A DNA stretch of 64,000 nt from Nocardioides sp. LHD-245 (GTDB lineage Bacteria; Actinomycetota; Actinomycetes; Propionibacteriales; Nocardioidaceae), in the NCBI RefSeq assembly GCF_030929495.1, contig NZ_JAVFWN010000017.1, positions 1-64,000 of the forward strand, written 5' to 3'. Of the stretch, positions 8,618 to 16,771 are shown one piece after another (positions within the stretch are counted from its first letter, which is position 1; each line of letters opens with the position of its first letter). The position numbers were made by a program, and so were the translations under genes. The notes under the pieces are model-generated. The model did no database searches. It saw only the letters and a program-made list of their open reading frames with translations, and was not told where the DNA came from.

Positions 8618-9852
8618 CGGAGCTCGCTCCGCCGGACCTTTCCGGTCAGCGTCCGGGGGAGCACGTCGAGGAAGGTGTACGCCTTGGGCCGCTTCGGCGG
8701 CGCCAGCCGCTCGCGGGCGAAGGTTTGGAGGTCCGCGTCGGTGGGACCGCCGGCGCCGACCACGACGGCCGCGCAGACCCGCTGGCCCCAGTCGGGGTCG
8801 TCGACGCCGTACACGGCGACGTCGGTGACGCCGGGACAGGTGCCGAGGACCTGCTCCACCTCGGTCGGGTAGACGTTGACGCCGCCGCTGATGATCAGGT
8901 CCTCGCGGCGCCCGTCGAGGTAGAGGTAGCCGTCCGCGTCCAGGCGGCCGAGATCGCCGACGGTGAACGCGGGCCCGTCGGGCGTCTCCCGCCACGCGGC
9001 CGCGGTCTTCTCCGGCGCCCCGAAGTACGTGAACCGGGCGAACGGCGGCACCGTGCACCAGATCGTGCCGTCCGGATCGGTGCTCAGCGTGCGGCCGGGC
9101 CGGGCGCGCCCGACGGTGCCGGGCCGGGCCAGCCACTCCTCGCTGCGGCACGCGGTGAACTGTCCCTCGGTCGAACCGTAGAACTCCCAGGTCGAGCCGT
9201 CCGGGAACGCCTCGACGAGGCGGTGCTTGAGGTCGGTCGGGCAGGGCGCCCCGGCATGTGCGACGAGCCGGAAGCAGGACAGGTCGGGCCTGCCGTGCTC
9301 GTCCCAGTGCGCGAACAGGCGCTGCAGGTGGGTCGGCACGCAGAACATCGTGGTCGGCCGCTCCGCCTCGATCGCCGCCGTCACCGCGGCCGGGTCGAAC
9401 GGGCCCGGGATCACGATCCGGCCGCCCGCGAGGAGCGTGCCGAGCGCGAAGCGCAGCGGGGCCGAGTGGTAGAGCGGGCTCAGCACGAGGTTGACGTCCG
9501 CGGGGCCGAGATCCCACAGGTCGCGCTCCTCGGCGACCAGCGCCGCTGCGTCCTCCGGGGACAGCAGCCCCGAGAAGACCCCCTTCGGTACGCCGGTCGT
9601 CCCGCTCGTGCAGTGCATCGGCCGGCCCCGGGGCAGCCCGGCCGGCGGGAGGTTGGCGACCACCGCCGCCAGCTCCTCCTCGGTGCGCACCACGGCCGAC
9701 GGCGCCAGGCCGGCGAGGATCCGCTCCTGCTCGCCGGACGTCAGCCGCGGGTCCAGCGGGATGGGGAAGATCCCCGCGGTGAGCATCCGGAGCACCGCGT
9801 CGACGTACCCGTGGGAGCCCGGGAGGAGCAGGGCGACCCGTTCGTTCTCCAC
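8614..9852 (-). CDS. AMP-dependent acyl-CoA synthetase/ligase, short form
   Basis: A 412-residue adenylate-forming enzyme that activates a carboxylic acid as acyl-AMP and then acyl-CoA. It has the P-loop CTSGTTGVPKGVFSG, the A5 motif EFYGSTEG, the A7/A8 hinge LDGRREDLIISGGVNVYPTE and the catalytic lysine motif LPRTLTGKVRR at the extreme C-terminus. It is about 100 residues shorter than standard FadD-type ligases because the N-terminal subdomain is reduced. The GTG at 9852 is chosen because TACTGT lies exactly 12 nt upstream; the upstream frame would run into coaE. It is divergent from coaE with 22 bp between starts. The substrate is unknown. Confidence 0.8.
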   Translation of the reverse strand: MENERVALLLPGSHGYVDAVLRMLTAGIFPIPLDPRLTSGEQERILAGLAPSAVVRTEEELAAVVANLPPAGLPRGRPMHCTSGTTGVPKGVFSGLLSPEDAAALVAEERDLWDLGPADVNLVLSPLYHSAPLRFALGTLLAGGRIVIPGPFDPAAVTAAIEAERPTTMFCVPTHLQRLFAHWDEHGRPDLSCFRLVAHAGAPCPTDLKHRLVEAFPDGSTWEFYGSTEGQFTACRSEEWLARPGTVGRARPGRTLSTDPDGTIWCTVPPFARFTYFGAPEKTAAAWRETPDGPAFTVGDLGRLDADGYLYLDGRREDLIISGGVNVYPTEVEQVLGTCPGVTDVAVYGVDDPDWGQRVCAAVVVGAGGPTDADLQTFARERLAPPKRPKAYTFLDVLPRTLTGKVRRSELR

Positions 9853-9858
9853 GGGGTC

Positions 9859-9868
9859 ACAGTAGGGT
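9859..9868. promoter_or_regulatory. Overlapping divergent -10 boxes (ligase / coaE)
   Basis: Minus-strand TACTGT (9864-9859) lies 12 nt before the ligase GTG. Plus-strand TAGGGT (9863-9868) lies 12 nt before the coaE GTG. The two -10 elements share bases 9863-9864, so both leaderless promoters fit in a 22-bp gap and RNA polymerase should not be able to open both at once. Confidence 0.5.
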
Positions 9869-9874
9869 CCGCGT

Positions 9875-10483
9875 GTGCGCGTCGGACTGACCGGGGGGAT
9901 CGCCTCGGGGAAGAGCACCGTGTCGTCGATCCTGCGCGAGCTGGGGGCGGTCGTGATCGACGCCGACCTGATCGCACGCGAGGTCGTGGCCAGGGGCACG
10001 CCCGGTCTCGCGGCCGTGGTCGCGGCCTTCGGGCCCGAGATGCTGACGCCCGAGGGCGAGCTGGACCGGCCGCGGATGGGCGCCCTCGTCTTCGGCGACG
10101 AGGCCCAGCGCCGGGTGCTGGAGGGCATCGTGCACCCCCTGGTCTTCGAGCGGTACGCCGAGCTGGAGGCCGCCGCGCCCGCCGACGGGATCGTCGTCCA
10201 CGACATCCCGCTGCTGGTCGAGTCGGGCCGGGCGGGGGAGTTCGACGCGGTGATCGTGGTCGACGCGCCCGAGGAGCTGCAGATCGAGCGGATGGTCCGG
10301 GACCGCGGCTGGACCGAGGAGGACGCCCGCGCTCGGATCGCCGCCCAGGCGACCCGCGAGCAGCGGCGCGCCGTGGCGACGTACCTGATCGAGAACACGG
10401 GGTCCCGCGACGACCTGCGCCGGCGGGTGACGGAGGTCTTCGCCGGGCTCGTCGCCCGTTCCGGCCCCGTTCTCGACCAATAG
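9875..10483 (+). CDS. coaE: Dephospho-CoA kinase
   Basis: A 202-residue P-loop kinase that phosphorylates the 3'-hydroxyl of dephospho-CoA, the last step of CoA synthesis. The Walker A is GLTGGIASGKST at residues 4-15. The CoaE-specific ADLIAREVV follows, then the lid and the DR-type segment RMVRDRGWTEEDARARIAAQ. It lacks the C-terminal DUF domain fused in mycobacterial CoaE. The GTG start has TAGGGT 12 nt upstream and no ribosome-binding site, so it is probably leaderless. Confidence 0.94.
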   Translation: MRVGLTGGIASGKSTVSSILRELGAVVIDADLIAREVVARGTPGLAAVVAAFGPEMLTPEGELDRPRMGALVFGDEAQRRVLEGIVHPLVFERYAELEAAAPADGIVVHDIPLLVESGRAGEFDAVIVVDAPEELQIERMVRDRGWTEEDARARIAAQATREQRRAVATYLIENTGSRDDLRRRVTEVFAGLVARSGPVLDQ

Positions 10484-10857
10484 TTGTCAAGCACGGCACA
10501 AACGACGCCCGGATCGTCTCCACGCCCCCGGACGGCGTGGTCTACTCCGAGGGCTCGTCGGCGGTGGCGCGGACTCGACACCGCGCCATCGGGAGTCACC
10601 ACCGGCGGGCATGCCGAGTGGCCCGTCGTGCGATCGCCTCAGGGGTGAGCGTCGCGCGGCGGGCTGCTCCGGCGCGCCGACCGCAGGGTGAGGGAGACCG
10701 TCGTCATGGCCGGATCGAGGCATCGGTGCTTCGTCGTGCTCTACGTGGCCGTGCTGGCCTGCCTGGTGACCTTCCAGCTGGTCGTCCTGGAGGGCCACGG
10801 GCGCCGTGCGGCGCCCGTGGCCGGCCCCGGATCCTTCGTGCTCGGCCAGGCGGCCGC
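10484..10857. other. Noncoding gap between coaE and sigB
   Basis: This 374-bp interval lies between convergent genes. The only structure seen is the strong hairpin at 10793-10822. No tRNA-like fold, repeat or convincing reading frame was found. Confidence 0.5.
10793..10822 (-). terminator. Terminator hairpin downstream of sigB
   Basis: A perfect 13-bp inverted repeat (GGCCACGGGCGCC / GGCGCCCGTGGCC) with a GTGC loop lies 35 nt beyond the sigB stop on the minus strand. There is no U-tract, as is common for actinobacterial terminators. It could also stop coaE transcripts from the other side. Confidence 0.6.
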
Positions 10858-11832
10858 TCAGGCAGCCATGTCGGGGTCGCCGAGCCGGCGCAGCTTCTGC
10901 AGCGCCTCCCGCTCGAGCTGGCGGACTCGCTCCGCCGAGATGCCGTGCTTGACGCCGATGTCGGCGAGCTTGTGCTGCCGGCCGTCGGTGAGGCCGTAGC
11001 GGGAGCGGATGATGTCGGCCGCCCGCGGGTCGAGCTGGTCGACCAGGTCGTTGAGGCGGTCGCGGGCCTCGACGTCGAGGACGGTCAGATCGGGACCGGG
11101 AGCCGTCTCCTGGGCCATCAGGTCGCCGAGCGAGGTGTCACCGTCCTCGTCGACGGGGGTGTCCAGACTGACGTGCTCGCGGCCCCACGCCATCAGGTCG
11201 AGGACCCGGTCGACCTCCAGGCCGAGCTCGGCGGCGATCTCGGCCGGCTCCGGGTCGCGGCCCAGCTGGCGCTCGAGGGTACGGCGGGCGCCGCCGACCT
11301 GGTTGAGCTCCTCGACCACGTGGACCGGCAGCCGGACCACGCGGGCCTGCTGGGCGATGCCGCGGGTGATGGCCTGGCGGACCCACCAGGTCGCGTACGT
11401 GGAGAACTTGTAGCCCTTCGCGTAGTCGAACTTCTCGACGGCGCGGATCAGGCCGGTGTTGCCCTCCTGGATCAGGTCGAGCATCGGCATCTGGGCCCGG
11501 CCGTACTTGCGGGCGATGGACACCACGAGGCGCAGGTTGGCGTTGATGAACTCCGTGACGGCCTTGCGGCCCTCCTCGGCGATCCACTCGAGCTCCGCCT
11601 CGCTGGCCTGCTTGGGGGCGCCGCCCTTGCGGCGTCCGACCCGCCCCTGGGCGAGGAGGTGCTCGGCGTACAGGCCGGCCTCGATCGCCTTCGCGAGCTC
11701 GACCTCCCGGGCCGCGTCGAGCAGGGGAGTCCGAGCGATCTCGTCGAGGTACAGCCCGACGCTGTCGCGGCCCTCGATCTCCCGCCCGGTGTTCCGCTTC
11801 GAGCTCGCCGGCCTCGTCATCGTGGTCGCCAT
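10858..11832 (-). CDS. sigB: RNA polymerase sigma factor, SigB/HrdD type (group 2)
   Basis: A 324-residue sigma-70 family factor. Region 1.2 is DSVGLYLDEIARTPLL. Region 2 holds FINANLRLVVSIARKYGR, DLIQEGNTGLIRAVEKFDY and FSTYATWWVRQAITR, which contact core polymerase and the -10 element. Region 3 follows, and region 4 ends with the -35 reading helix GISAERVRQLEREALQKLRR. There is no long acidic region 1.1, so it is a group 2 factor like mycobacterial SigB (about 323 aa) rather than the primary SigA. The ATG at 11832 has GGAGGG nine bases upstream. Confidence 0.9.
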   Translation of the reverse strand: MATTMTRPASSKRNTGREIEGRDSVGLYLDEIARTPLLDAAREVELAKAIEAGLYAEHLLAQGRVGRRKGGAPKQASEAELEWIAEEGRKAVTEFINANLRLVVSIARKYGRAQMPMLDLIQEGNTGLIRAVEKFDYAKGYKFSTYATWWVRQAITRGIAQQARVVRLPVHVVEELNQVGGARRTLERQLGRDPEPAEIAAELGLEVDRVLDLMAWGREHVSLDTPVDEDGDTSLGDLMAQETAPGPDLTVLDVEARDRLNDLVDQLDPRAADIIRSRYGLTDGRQHKLADIGVKHGISAERVRQLEREALQKLRRLGDPDMAA

Positions 11833-11993
11833 CGCGGTCCCTCCTTCGCCCGTGCGGTGGAAGCCCTCCGCACCTGTGGTTCCAACACCAGGGAGGTACC
11901 CGGGATTCCCCAGGACCTTCGGTGTTGCTCTCACCGGCTTTGACGTCCGGCAACCACCAGAAGTTGCGCCGCGCGGCGAATCTCAGGGAGTTC

Positions 11994-14183
11994 TCAACTT
12001 GCCGGCTCCTCCTCGGCCAGGCCGAGCCGGTCCAGGATCCACGCGAGGGAGAACGCCCGGTCCTCCCAGGCGCGGTAGCGGCCCGAGACGCCACCGTGAC
12101 CGGCGGCCATCTCCGTGCGCAGCAGCACGTCGGCCCGTGGAGCCCGCTCGCGCAGCCGCGCGACCCACTTCGCGGGCTCCACGTAGAGCACCCGGGTGTC
12201 GTTGAGCGACGTCTCGGCCAGGATCGGCGGGTACGGCAGGTCGGCGACGTTCTCGTACGGCGCGTAGCCGGCGATCCGCTCGTAGGCGACCGGGTCGTCG
12301 CTCGGGTTGCCCCACTCGTCGTACTCGGGGACGGTCAGGGGGAGCGTCGCGTCCAGCATCGTGGTGAGGGTGTCGACGAACGGCACGCCGGCCACGAAGC
12401 CGCCGAACGCCTCGGGCGCCTGGTTGGCCACCGCGCCGATGAGCAGGCCGCCGGCACTCGCGCCCTCGGCGACGATCCGCTCGGGTGTCGTCCAGCCGGT
12501 CGCGACGAGGTGCCGGGCCGCCGCGATGAAGTCGTCGAACGTGTGCTGCTTGTGCTCCAGCTTCCCGTCGTCGTACCAGTGCCGGCCCATCTCGCCGCCG
12601 CCCCGCACGTGGGCGATCGCGAACGCGCCGCCGCGGTCGAGCAGGGAGAGCCGGGCGACCGCGAAGTAGGGGTCGATGGAGGCCTCGTAGGCGCCGTACC
12701 CGTAGAGGTGCACCGGCACCGGGCCGGTGCCGCTCTCGCCGCGGACGCCCTTGCGGACGACGAGGGAGATGGGCACCTCGACGCCGTCGACCGAGGGCGC
12801 CCAGAGCCGGTGCTCCTCGTAGGCGTCGGGGTCGTAGCCGCCGAGGACCGGCGCCTGCTTGCGCAGCACCAGCTCGCCGGTGCGCAGGTCGTGGTCGTAG
12901 ACCGCGGAGGGCCGGGCGAGGCTGGTCATGCCCACCCGGATGATCGGCTGCTCGAAGGCCGGGTTGCTGCCGGCGCCCACCGTGGCGAGCTCGCCGGGGA
13001 ACTCCACGAGGCGGTCGTCCGTGACCGGGTTCTCCGGGTCGTCGCCGAGGTCGAGGATCCGCACCTGACTGCTGCCGCCGCTGCGCTGCTGGACGACCAG
13101 GTGGCCGGCGAAGGCGTCGACGTCCTCCAGCCGGACCGCGAGGTCGTGGGGCAGCAGCGGCCTCCAGTCGGCCGGCGCCGTGGGTACGGCGGGCGCGTGG
13201 CCCAGCTCGAACTCCGGGCCGGTGGCGTTGTGCAGCACCAGGAACCGGTCCTCGCCGCCGACGACCGCGTGCTCGAGGGAGTACTCCACGCCATCGGTGC
13301 GCGTGGCGAAGCAGACCGGCCGGGCCTGCGGGTCGGCCGCGTCGAGGACGTGGAACTCGGAGGTCGTCTTCGAGCTGGCCGCGATCATCACGTAGCGACG
13401 GCTGCGGGTGCGGCCGACGCCGACGAAGTAGCGGCCGTCGGGCTCGTGGAAGACCAGCTCGTCGTCGGCCTGCGCGGTGCCGAGGCGGTGCCGCCAGACC
13501 TTGTCGGGACGCCAGGCCTCGTCGACGGTCGTGTAGTAGAAATGGTCGGCCCGGCCAGTGTCGGACTCAGCGCCCCAGGTCACGCCGCCGAGGACGTCGG
13601 TGAGCACGTCCTCGTGCAGCTCCCGGGTCGCCAGGTCGAGGACGCGGACGGTGTAGCGCTCGTCGCCGACCACGTCGACGGCGTACGCGAGCAGCCGGTC
13701 GTCGGGGCTGACCGACGACCCGCCGAGGCTGAAGAACTCGTGCCCCTCGGCGAGCGCGTCGAGGTCGAGCAGCACCTCCTCGCCGGGCAGCGCGGGCTGG
13801 TCCGGGGTGGCGTCGGCCGCGGGCTGCGGGGGAGTCCAGTCGTCGGCGTCGGTGACGGGGACGCGGCAGCTCGCGCCGTACTGGCGGCCCTCGAAGGAGC
13901 GGCCGTAGTACCAGAACCCGCGGACCCGGGTCGGCACCGAGAGGTCGGTCTCCAGGGTGCGGGCCTTGATCTCGTCGTAGATCCGGCCGCGCAGGTCGGC
14001 GAGGTGGGCGGTGCGCTCCTGGGTGTAGGCGTTCTCGGCCTCCAGATGCGCGATGACCGCCGGGTCCTCCTTGACGCGCAGCCACTCGTACTCGTCGGTG
14101 CGGGTGTGGCCGTGGTTCGTCGTGGTGACGGGGTGGCGCGGAGCGCTCGGCGGGACGGACATGCCCGGAACGCTACTGCTCAT
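11994..14183 (-). CDS. ptrB: S9 family serine peptidase, oligopeptidase B-like
   Basis: A 729-residue protein of prolyl-oligopeptidase architecture: an N-terminal beta-propeller (about 70-420) and a C-terminal alpha/beta-hydrolase domain. The nucleophile is in EGASAGGLLIGAV (about 560), the acid in SLNDTRVLYVEPAKW and the catalytic histidine in AAGHGGVSGRYRAWED near the C-terminus. Oligopeptidase B cleaves short peptides after Arg/Lys; no signal peptide is visible, so it should be cytosolic. The ATG at 14183 overlaps the dinB end by 11 nt; an alternative ATG at 14162 (MSVPPSAP) is nearly as good. Confidence 0.87.
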   Translation of the reverse strand: MSSSVPGMSVPPSAPRHPVTTTNHGHTRTDEYEWLRVKEDPAVIAHLEAENAYTQERTAHLADLRGRIYDEIKARTLETDLSVPTRVRGFWYYGRSFEGRQYGASCRVPVTDADDWTPPQPAADATPDQPALPGEEVLLDLDALAEGHEFFSLGGSSVSPDDRLLAYAVDVVGDERYTVRVLDLATRELHEDVLTDVLGGVTWGAESDTGRADHFYYTTVDEAWRPDKVWRHRLGTAQADDELVFHEPDGRYFVGVGRTRSRRYVMIAASSKTTSEFHVLDAADPQARPVCFATRTDGVEYSLEHAVVGGEDRFLVLHNATGPEFELGHAPAVPTAPADWRPLLPHDLAVRLEDVDAFAGHLVVQQRSGGSSQVRILDLGDDPENPVTDDRLVEFPGELATVGAGSNPAFEQPIIRVGMTSLARPSAVYDHDLRTGELVLRKQAPVLGGYDPDAYEEHRLWAPSVDGVEVPISLVVRKGVRGESGTGPVPVHLYGYGAYEASIDPYFAVARLSLLDRGGAFAIAHVRGGGEMGRHWYDDGKLEHKQHTFDDFIAAARHLVATGWTTPERIVAEGASAGGLLIGAVANQAPEAFGGFVAGVPFVDTLTTMLDATLPLTVPEYDEWGNPSDDPVAYERIAGYAPYENVADLPYPPILAETSLNDTRVLYVEPAKWVARLRERAPRADVLLRTEMAAGHGGVSGRYRAWEDRAFSLAWILDRLGLAEEEPAS

Positions 14184-15546
14184 CCGGTTGCTGATCCGAG
14201 GGTGGCTCCGCGGGCGGTCGCCAGCGCTCGAGGTCGGGATCGTCGGCGCGGAACGAGCGGACCGGACCCGGCGGGGTGTCGGCGGTCTCGAAGCGCACCG
14301 TCACCACCCCTCTGCCCGAGCCCCAGACCCAGCCGCGGCCGTGCTCGGCGTGCACCACGTCCATGCCCGGAGCCCAGGTCGCGCTGCGCCAGCGGGCGCC
14401 GGCCTGGTCGGGCTCCCTCGCCTCCTCCGGCTCCTCGGGCTCCGCCGGGGTTTCCGCACCGGGCTCCGGCCCCTCCGCGGCGAACAGGTCCTCCTGGATC
14501 CAGTCCGCCAGGCCGGAGACGCCGACGCCGAGCAGCCGGACGCCGCCGGACGTGTCGAGGTCCTCCAGCAGGGTGCGGGCGAGCCGGGCGACCGTGCCGG
14601 GGTCGTCGGTGGGCGCGGGCAGGGTCGAGGAGCGGTTGAGGGTCGTGAAGTCGTAGAGGCGGACCTTGATCGTGACCGTCCGTCCCGACAGACCGCTGCT
14701 CCGCAGGCGCTTGGCGACCTCACCGGCCTGCCGCGTGATGATCGCGGCCATCTGAGACCGGTCGGTCAGGTCGTTCTCGTAGGTGCCCTCGACGCTCACG
14801 GACTTGGTCTCGCGGTCGGCGACGACCGGCCGGTCGTCCTCGGCCCGCGCGAGGTGGAAGAGGGCGCCGCCCTGTGCCTTGCCGACCAGTCGCACCAGCT
14901 CGTCCTGGCTGACCCGCTCCAGCTCCGCGACCGTGTGCACGCCGGCCCGGCGCAGCCGCTCGACGGTCGCCGGGCCGACACCGGGGATCACCGACACGTG
15001 CAGCGGCCGGAGCAGGTCGAGCTCGGTACCGGGCTGGATCACCACGAGTCCGTCGGGCTTGCGCAGGTCGCTGGCGATCTTGGCGAGGAACTTCGAGGAG
15101 GCGATCCCGACCGACGCCGTCAGCCCGCCGGTGGCCTCACGGACCCGGGCGCGCAGCTCCTCGGCGAGCGCCGTCACCGTGGCCACCTCCAGGTCGGGGA
15201 GGTCGGCCTGGGCGAGATCGACGAAGGCCTCGTCGAGGGACAGCGGCTCGACCAGCGGCGAGCAGGCGCGCAGCACCGCCATCACCGCGGCGCTGGTCGA
15301 GCGGTAGGCCTCGAACCGGCCGGAGAGGTACGCCGCGTGCGGGCACCGGGCGCGCGCCTCCCGCGTCGACATGGCCGAGCGGACGCCGAAGACCCGGGCC
15401 TCGTAGGAAGCGGTCGACACCACGCCGCGTCCGCCGGTGCCGCCGACGATGACCGGCTTCCCCCGCAGGGACGGCTTGTCGCGTTGCTCGACCGCCGCGA
15501 AGAACGCGTCGAGGTCCAGGTGGAGGACCGAGGCGTGGGCGCGCAC
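14173..15546 (-). CDS. dinB: DNA polymerase IV (Y-family translesion polymerase)
   Basis: A 457-residue Y-family polymerase. Catalytic motifs are HLDLDAFFAAVEQ (metal-binding aspartate near the N-terminus), SLDEAFVDLAQ (acidic pair), SSKFLAKIASDLRKPDG and the helix-hairpin-helix IPGVGPATVERLRRAGVHTVAEL. The C-terminal 110 residues after the little-finger domain are a low-complexity acidic and proline-rich extension with a short conserved segment MDVVHAEHGRGWVWG. The frame is open to 15576, but the GTG at 15546 gives the usual VRAHASVLHLDLDAFF N-terminus and has TAACGT 13 nt upstream, so it is preferred. The gene lies directly upstream of the peptidase gene and overlaps it. Confidence 0.9.
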   Translation of the reverse strand: MRAHASVLHLDLDAFFAAVEQRDKPSLRGKPVIVGGTGGRGVVSTASYEARVFGVRSAMSTREARARCPHAAYLSGRFEAYRSTSAAVMAVLRACSPLVEPLSLDEAFVDLAQADLPDLEVATVTALAEELRARVREATGGLTASVGIASSKFLAKIASDLRKPDGLVVIQPGTELDLLRPLHVSVIPGVGPATVERLRRAGVHTVAELERVSQDELVRLVGKAQGGALFHLARAEDDRPVVADRETKSVSVEGTYENDLTDRSQMAAIITRQAGEVAKRLRSSGLSGRTVTIKVRLYDFTTLNRSSTLPAPTDDPGTVARLARTLLEDLDTSGGVRLLGVGVSGLADWIQEDLFAAEGPEPGAETPAEPEEPEEAREPDQAGARWRSATWAPGMDVVHAEHGRGWVWGSGRGVVTVRFETADTPPGPVRSFRADDPDLERWRPPAEPPSDQQPDEQ

Positions 15547-15679
15547 GAGCGTCACGTTAGTGCTCACCGGTGACAACCCGGGCCCTCACCTGTCCCCAGG
15601 GCGATCTCCCGCCCGGGTCCTCCCCAGGCACCCCCGGTGATCCGGGCGACTGGCGGCCGTCCGCGACACCGTGCTCGTC

Positions 15680-16711
15680 ATGACCACGACCTCCGAGGCA
15701 CCCCGTCCGCGCACCTCCCTGACCGTCCACGCTCCCGAGGACCTGCTCGCCGCGGCGCCGGTCCTGCTCGGGTTCTGGCCCGAGCAGTCCGTCGTGCTGA
15801 TGACCTTCGGCGCGCACCACCCGTTCCACGCCCGCACCGACCTGCCGTCCGCGGCCGCGCGGTCCCGGGACGTGCGCCGGCTGGTCGCGGCGGAGCTCCT
15901 CGGGCCGGCGCTGCGCCATGACGCCACGCACGCCGTCCTGCTCTACTACACCGACGACACGCCGGCGGCCGAGGCGGTGCACCGCGAGCTGCGGCGCGCC
16001 TGCCGGCGTACCGGGCCGGTGCTCGTGACCGCCCTGCTCGCCGACGGCACCCACTACCGCGAGCTCGGCCATCCCGACCCCACCGTCCGGCGTCGACGCC
16101 ACCCCTACGACGTCCGTGCCCACCCCTTCGTGCTGGCCGCGGCGGTCGCGGGGCGGCGGTTGCACGGCTCCCGCGCCGAGCTGGTCGCCTCGCTCGAGCA
16201 GGACCCGGCCGCAGCCGCGGCCGTGAGCAGTGCCCTGGTCGCCGGCCGGCTGGCCGACGCCGGGGTGCCGACCGGCGGGAGGTCGCTCCGCGACGCCGGC
16301 GACTGGACCCTGCGTACCGTGCGCGGCCTGCTCGCCGACCAGGCCGTGCCCGATGACGCGGTGCTGGCGCGGCTGCTGTGGGTGATGCAGGCCGCCCGGG
16401 TCCGCGACGCGGCCTGGTCCGATCTCCGGGGCCACAACGCCGAGGCGCACCTCCGGCTCTGGTCCGACGCCGTGCGCCGTGCGCCGGACGCCCTCGTGGC
16501 GGCTCCGGCCGCGCTCCTGGGCTGGTCCGCCTGGCAGGCCGGCGACGGCGCACTCGCCTGGGCCGCCGTCGACCGCTGCCTCGGCGCCAGCCCGGGCCAC
16601 CGGATGGCCGAGCACCTGGCCTCCCTCCTCCAAGGCGCCGTGCCGCCGACGCTGTGGAAAGGGGGGTTCGCGTGGGACAGGGGACTCCCGCAGGCATCGT
16701 CGACCTCCTGA
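15680..16711 (+). CDS. DUF4192 domain-containing protein
   Basis: A 343-residue protein matching DUF4192 over most of its length: the N-terminal LLGFWPEQSVVLMTFG, the central VLLYYTDDTPAAEAVHRELR and the helical C-terminus LLGWSAWQAGDGALAWAAVDRC are characteristic. The family is found in actinobacteria next to conserved backbone genes and has no established function. No signal peptide or membrane segment is visible. A GTG at 15671 is an alternative start; the ATG at 15680 has a weak CACCGT 13 nt upstream. Confidence 0.8.
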   Translation: MTTTSEAPRPRTSLTVHAPEDLLAAAPVLLGFWPEQSVVLMTFGAHHPFHARTDLPSAAARSRDVRRLVAAELLGPALRHDATHAVLLYYTDDTPAAEAVHRELRRACRRTGPVLVTALLADGTHYRELGHPDPTVRRRRHPYDVRAHPFVLAAAVAGRRLHGSRAELVASLEQDPAAAAAVSSALVAGRLADAGVPTGGRSLRDAGDWTLRTVRGLLADQAVPDDAVLARLLWVMQAARVRDAAWSDLRGHNAEAHLRLWSDAVRRAPDALVAAPAALLGWSAWQAGDGALAWAAVDRCLGASPGHRMAEHLASLLQGAVPPTLWKGGFAWDRGLPQASSTS

Positions 16712-16759
16712 GCCTCGTTCTGGTGTCGCGTAGCAGGCGAACCGTCCACGGATCGTGGC

Positions 16760-16765
16760 TAAGGT
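16760..16765 (+). promoter_or_regulatory. -10 box of leaderless promoter
   Basis: TAAGGT begins 12 nt before the ATG of the glutamate-cysteine ligase family gene; there is no ribosome-binding site. Confidence 0.5.
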
Positions 16766-16771
16766 CGGTGC

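Noticed and set aside
10688..10999. Small plus-strand frame with a hydrophobic N-terminus (CFVVLYVAVLACLVTF) after coaE
   Set aside because: It runs through the 13-bp terminator hairpin and into the antisense of the sigB C-terminus; there is no family match, so it is probably chance.
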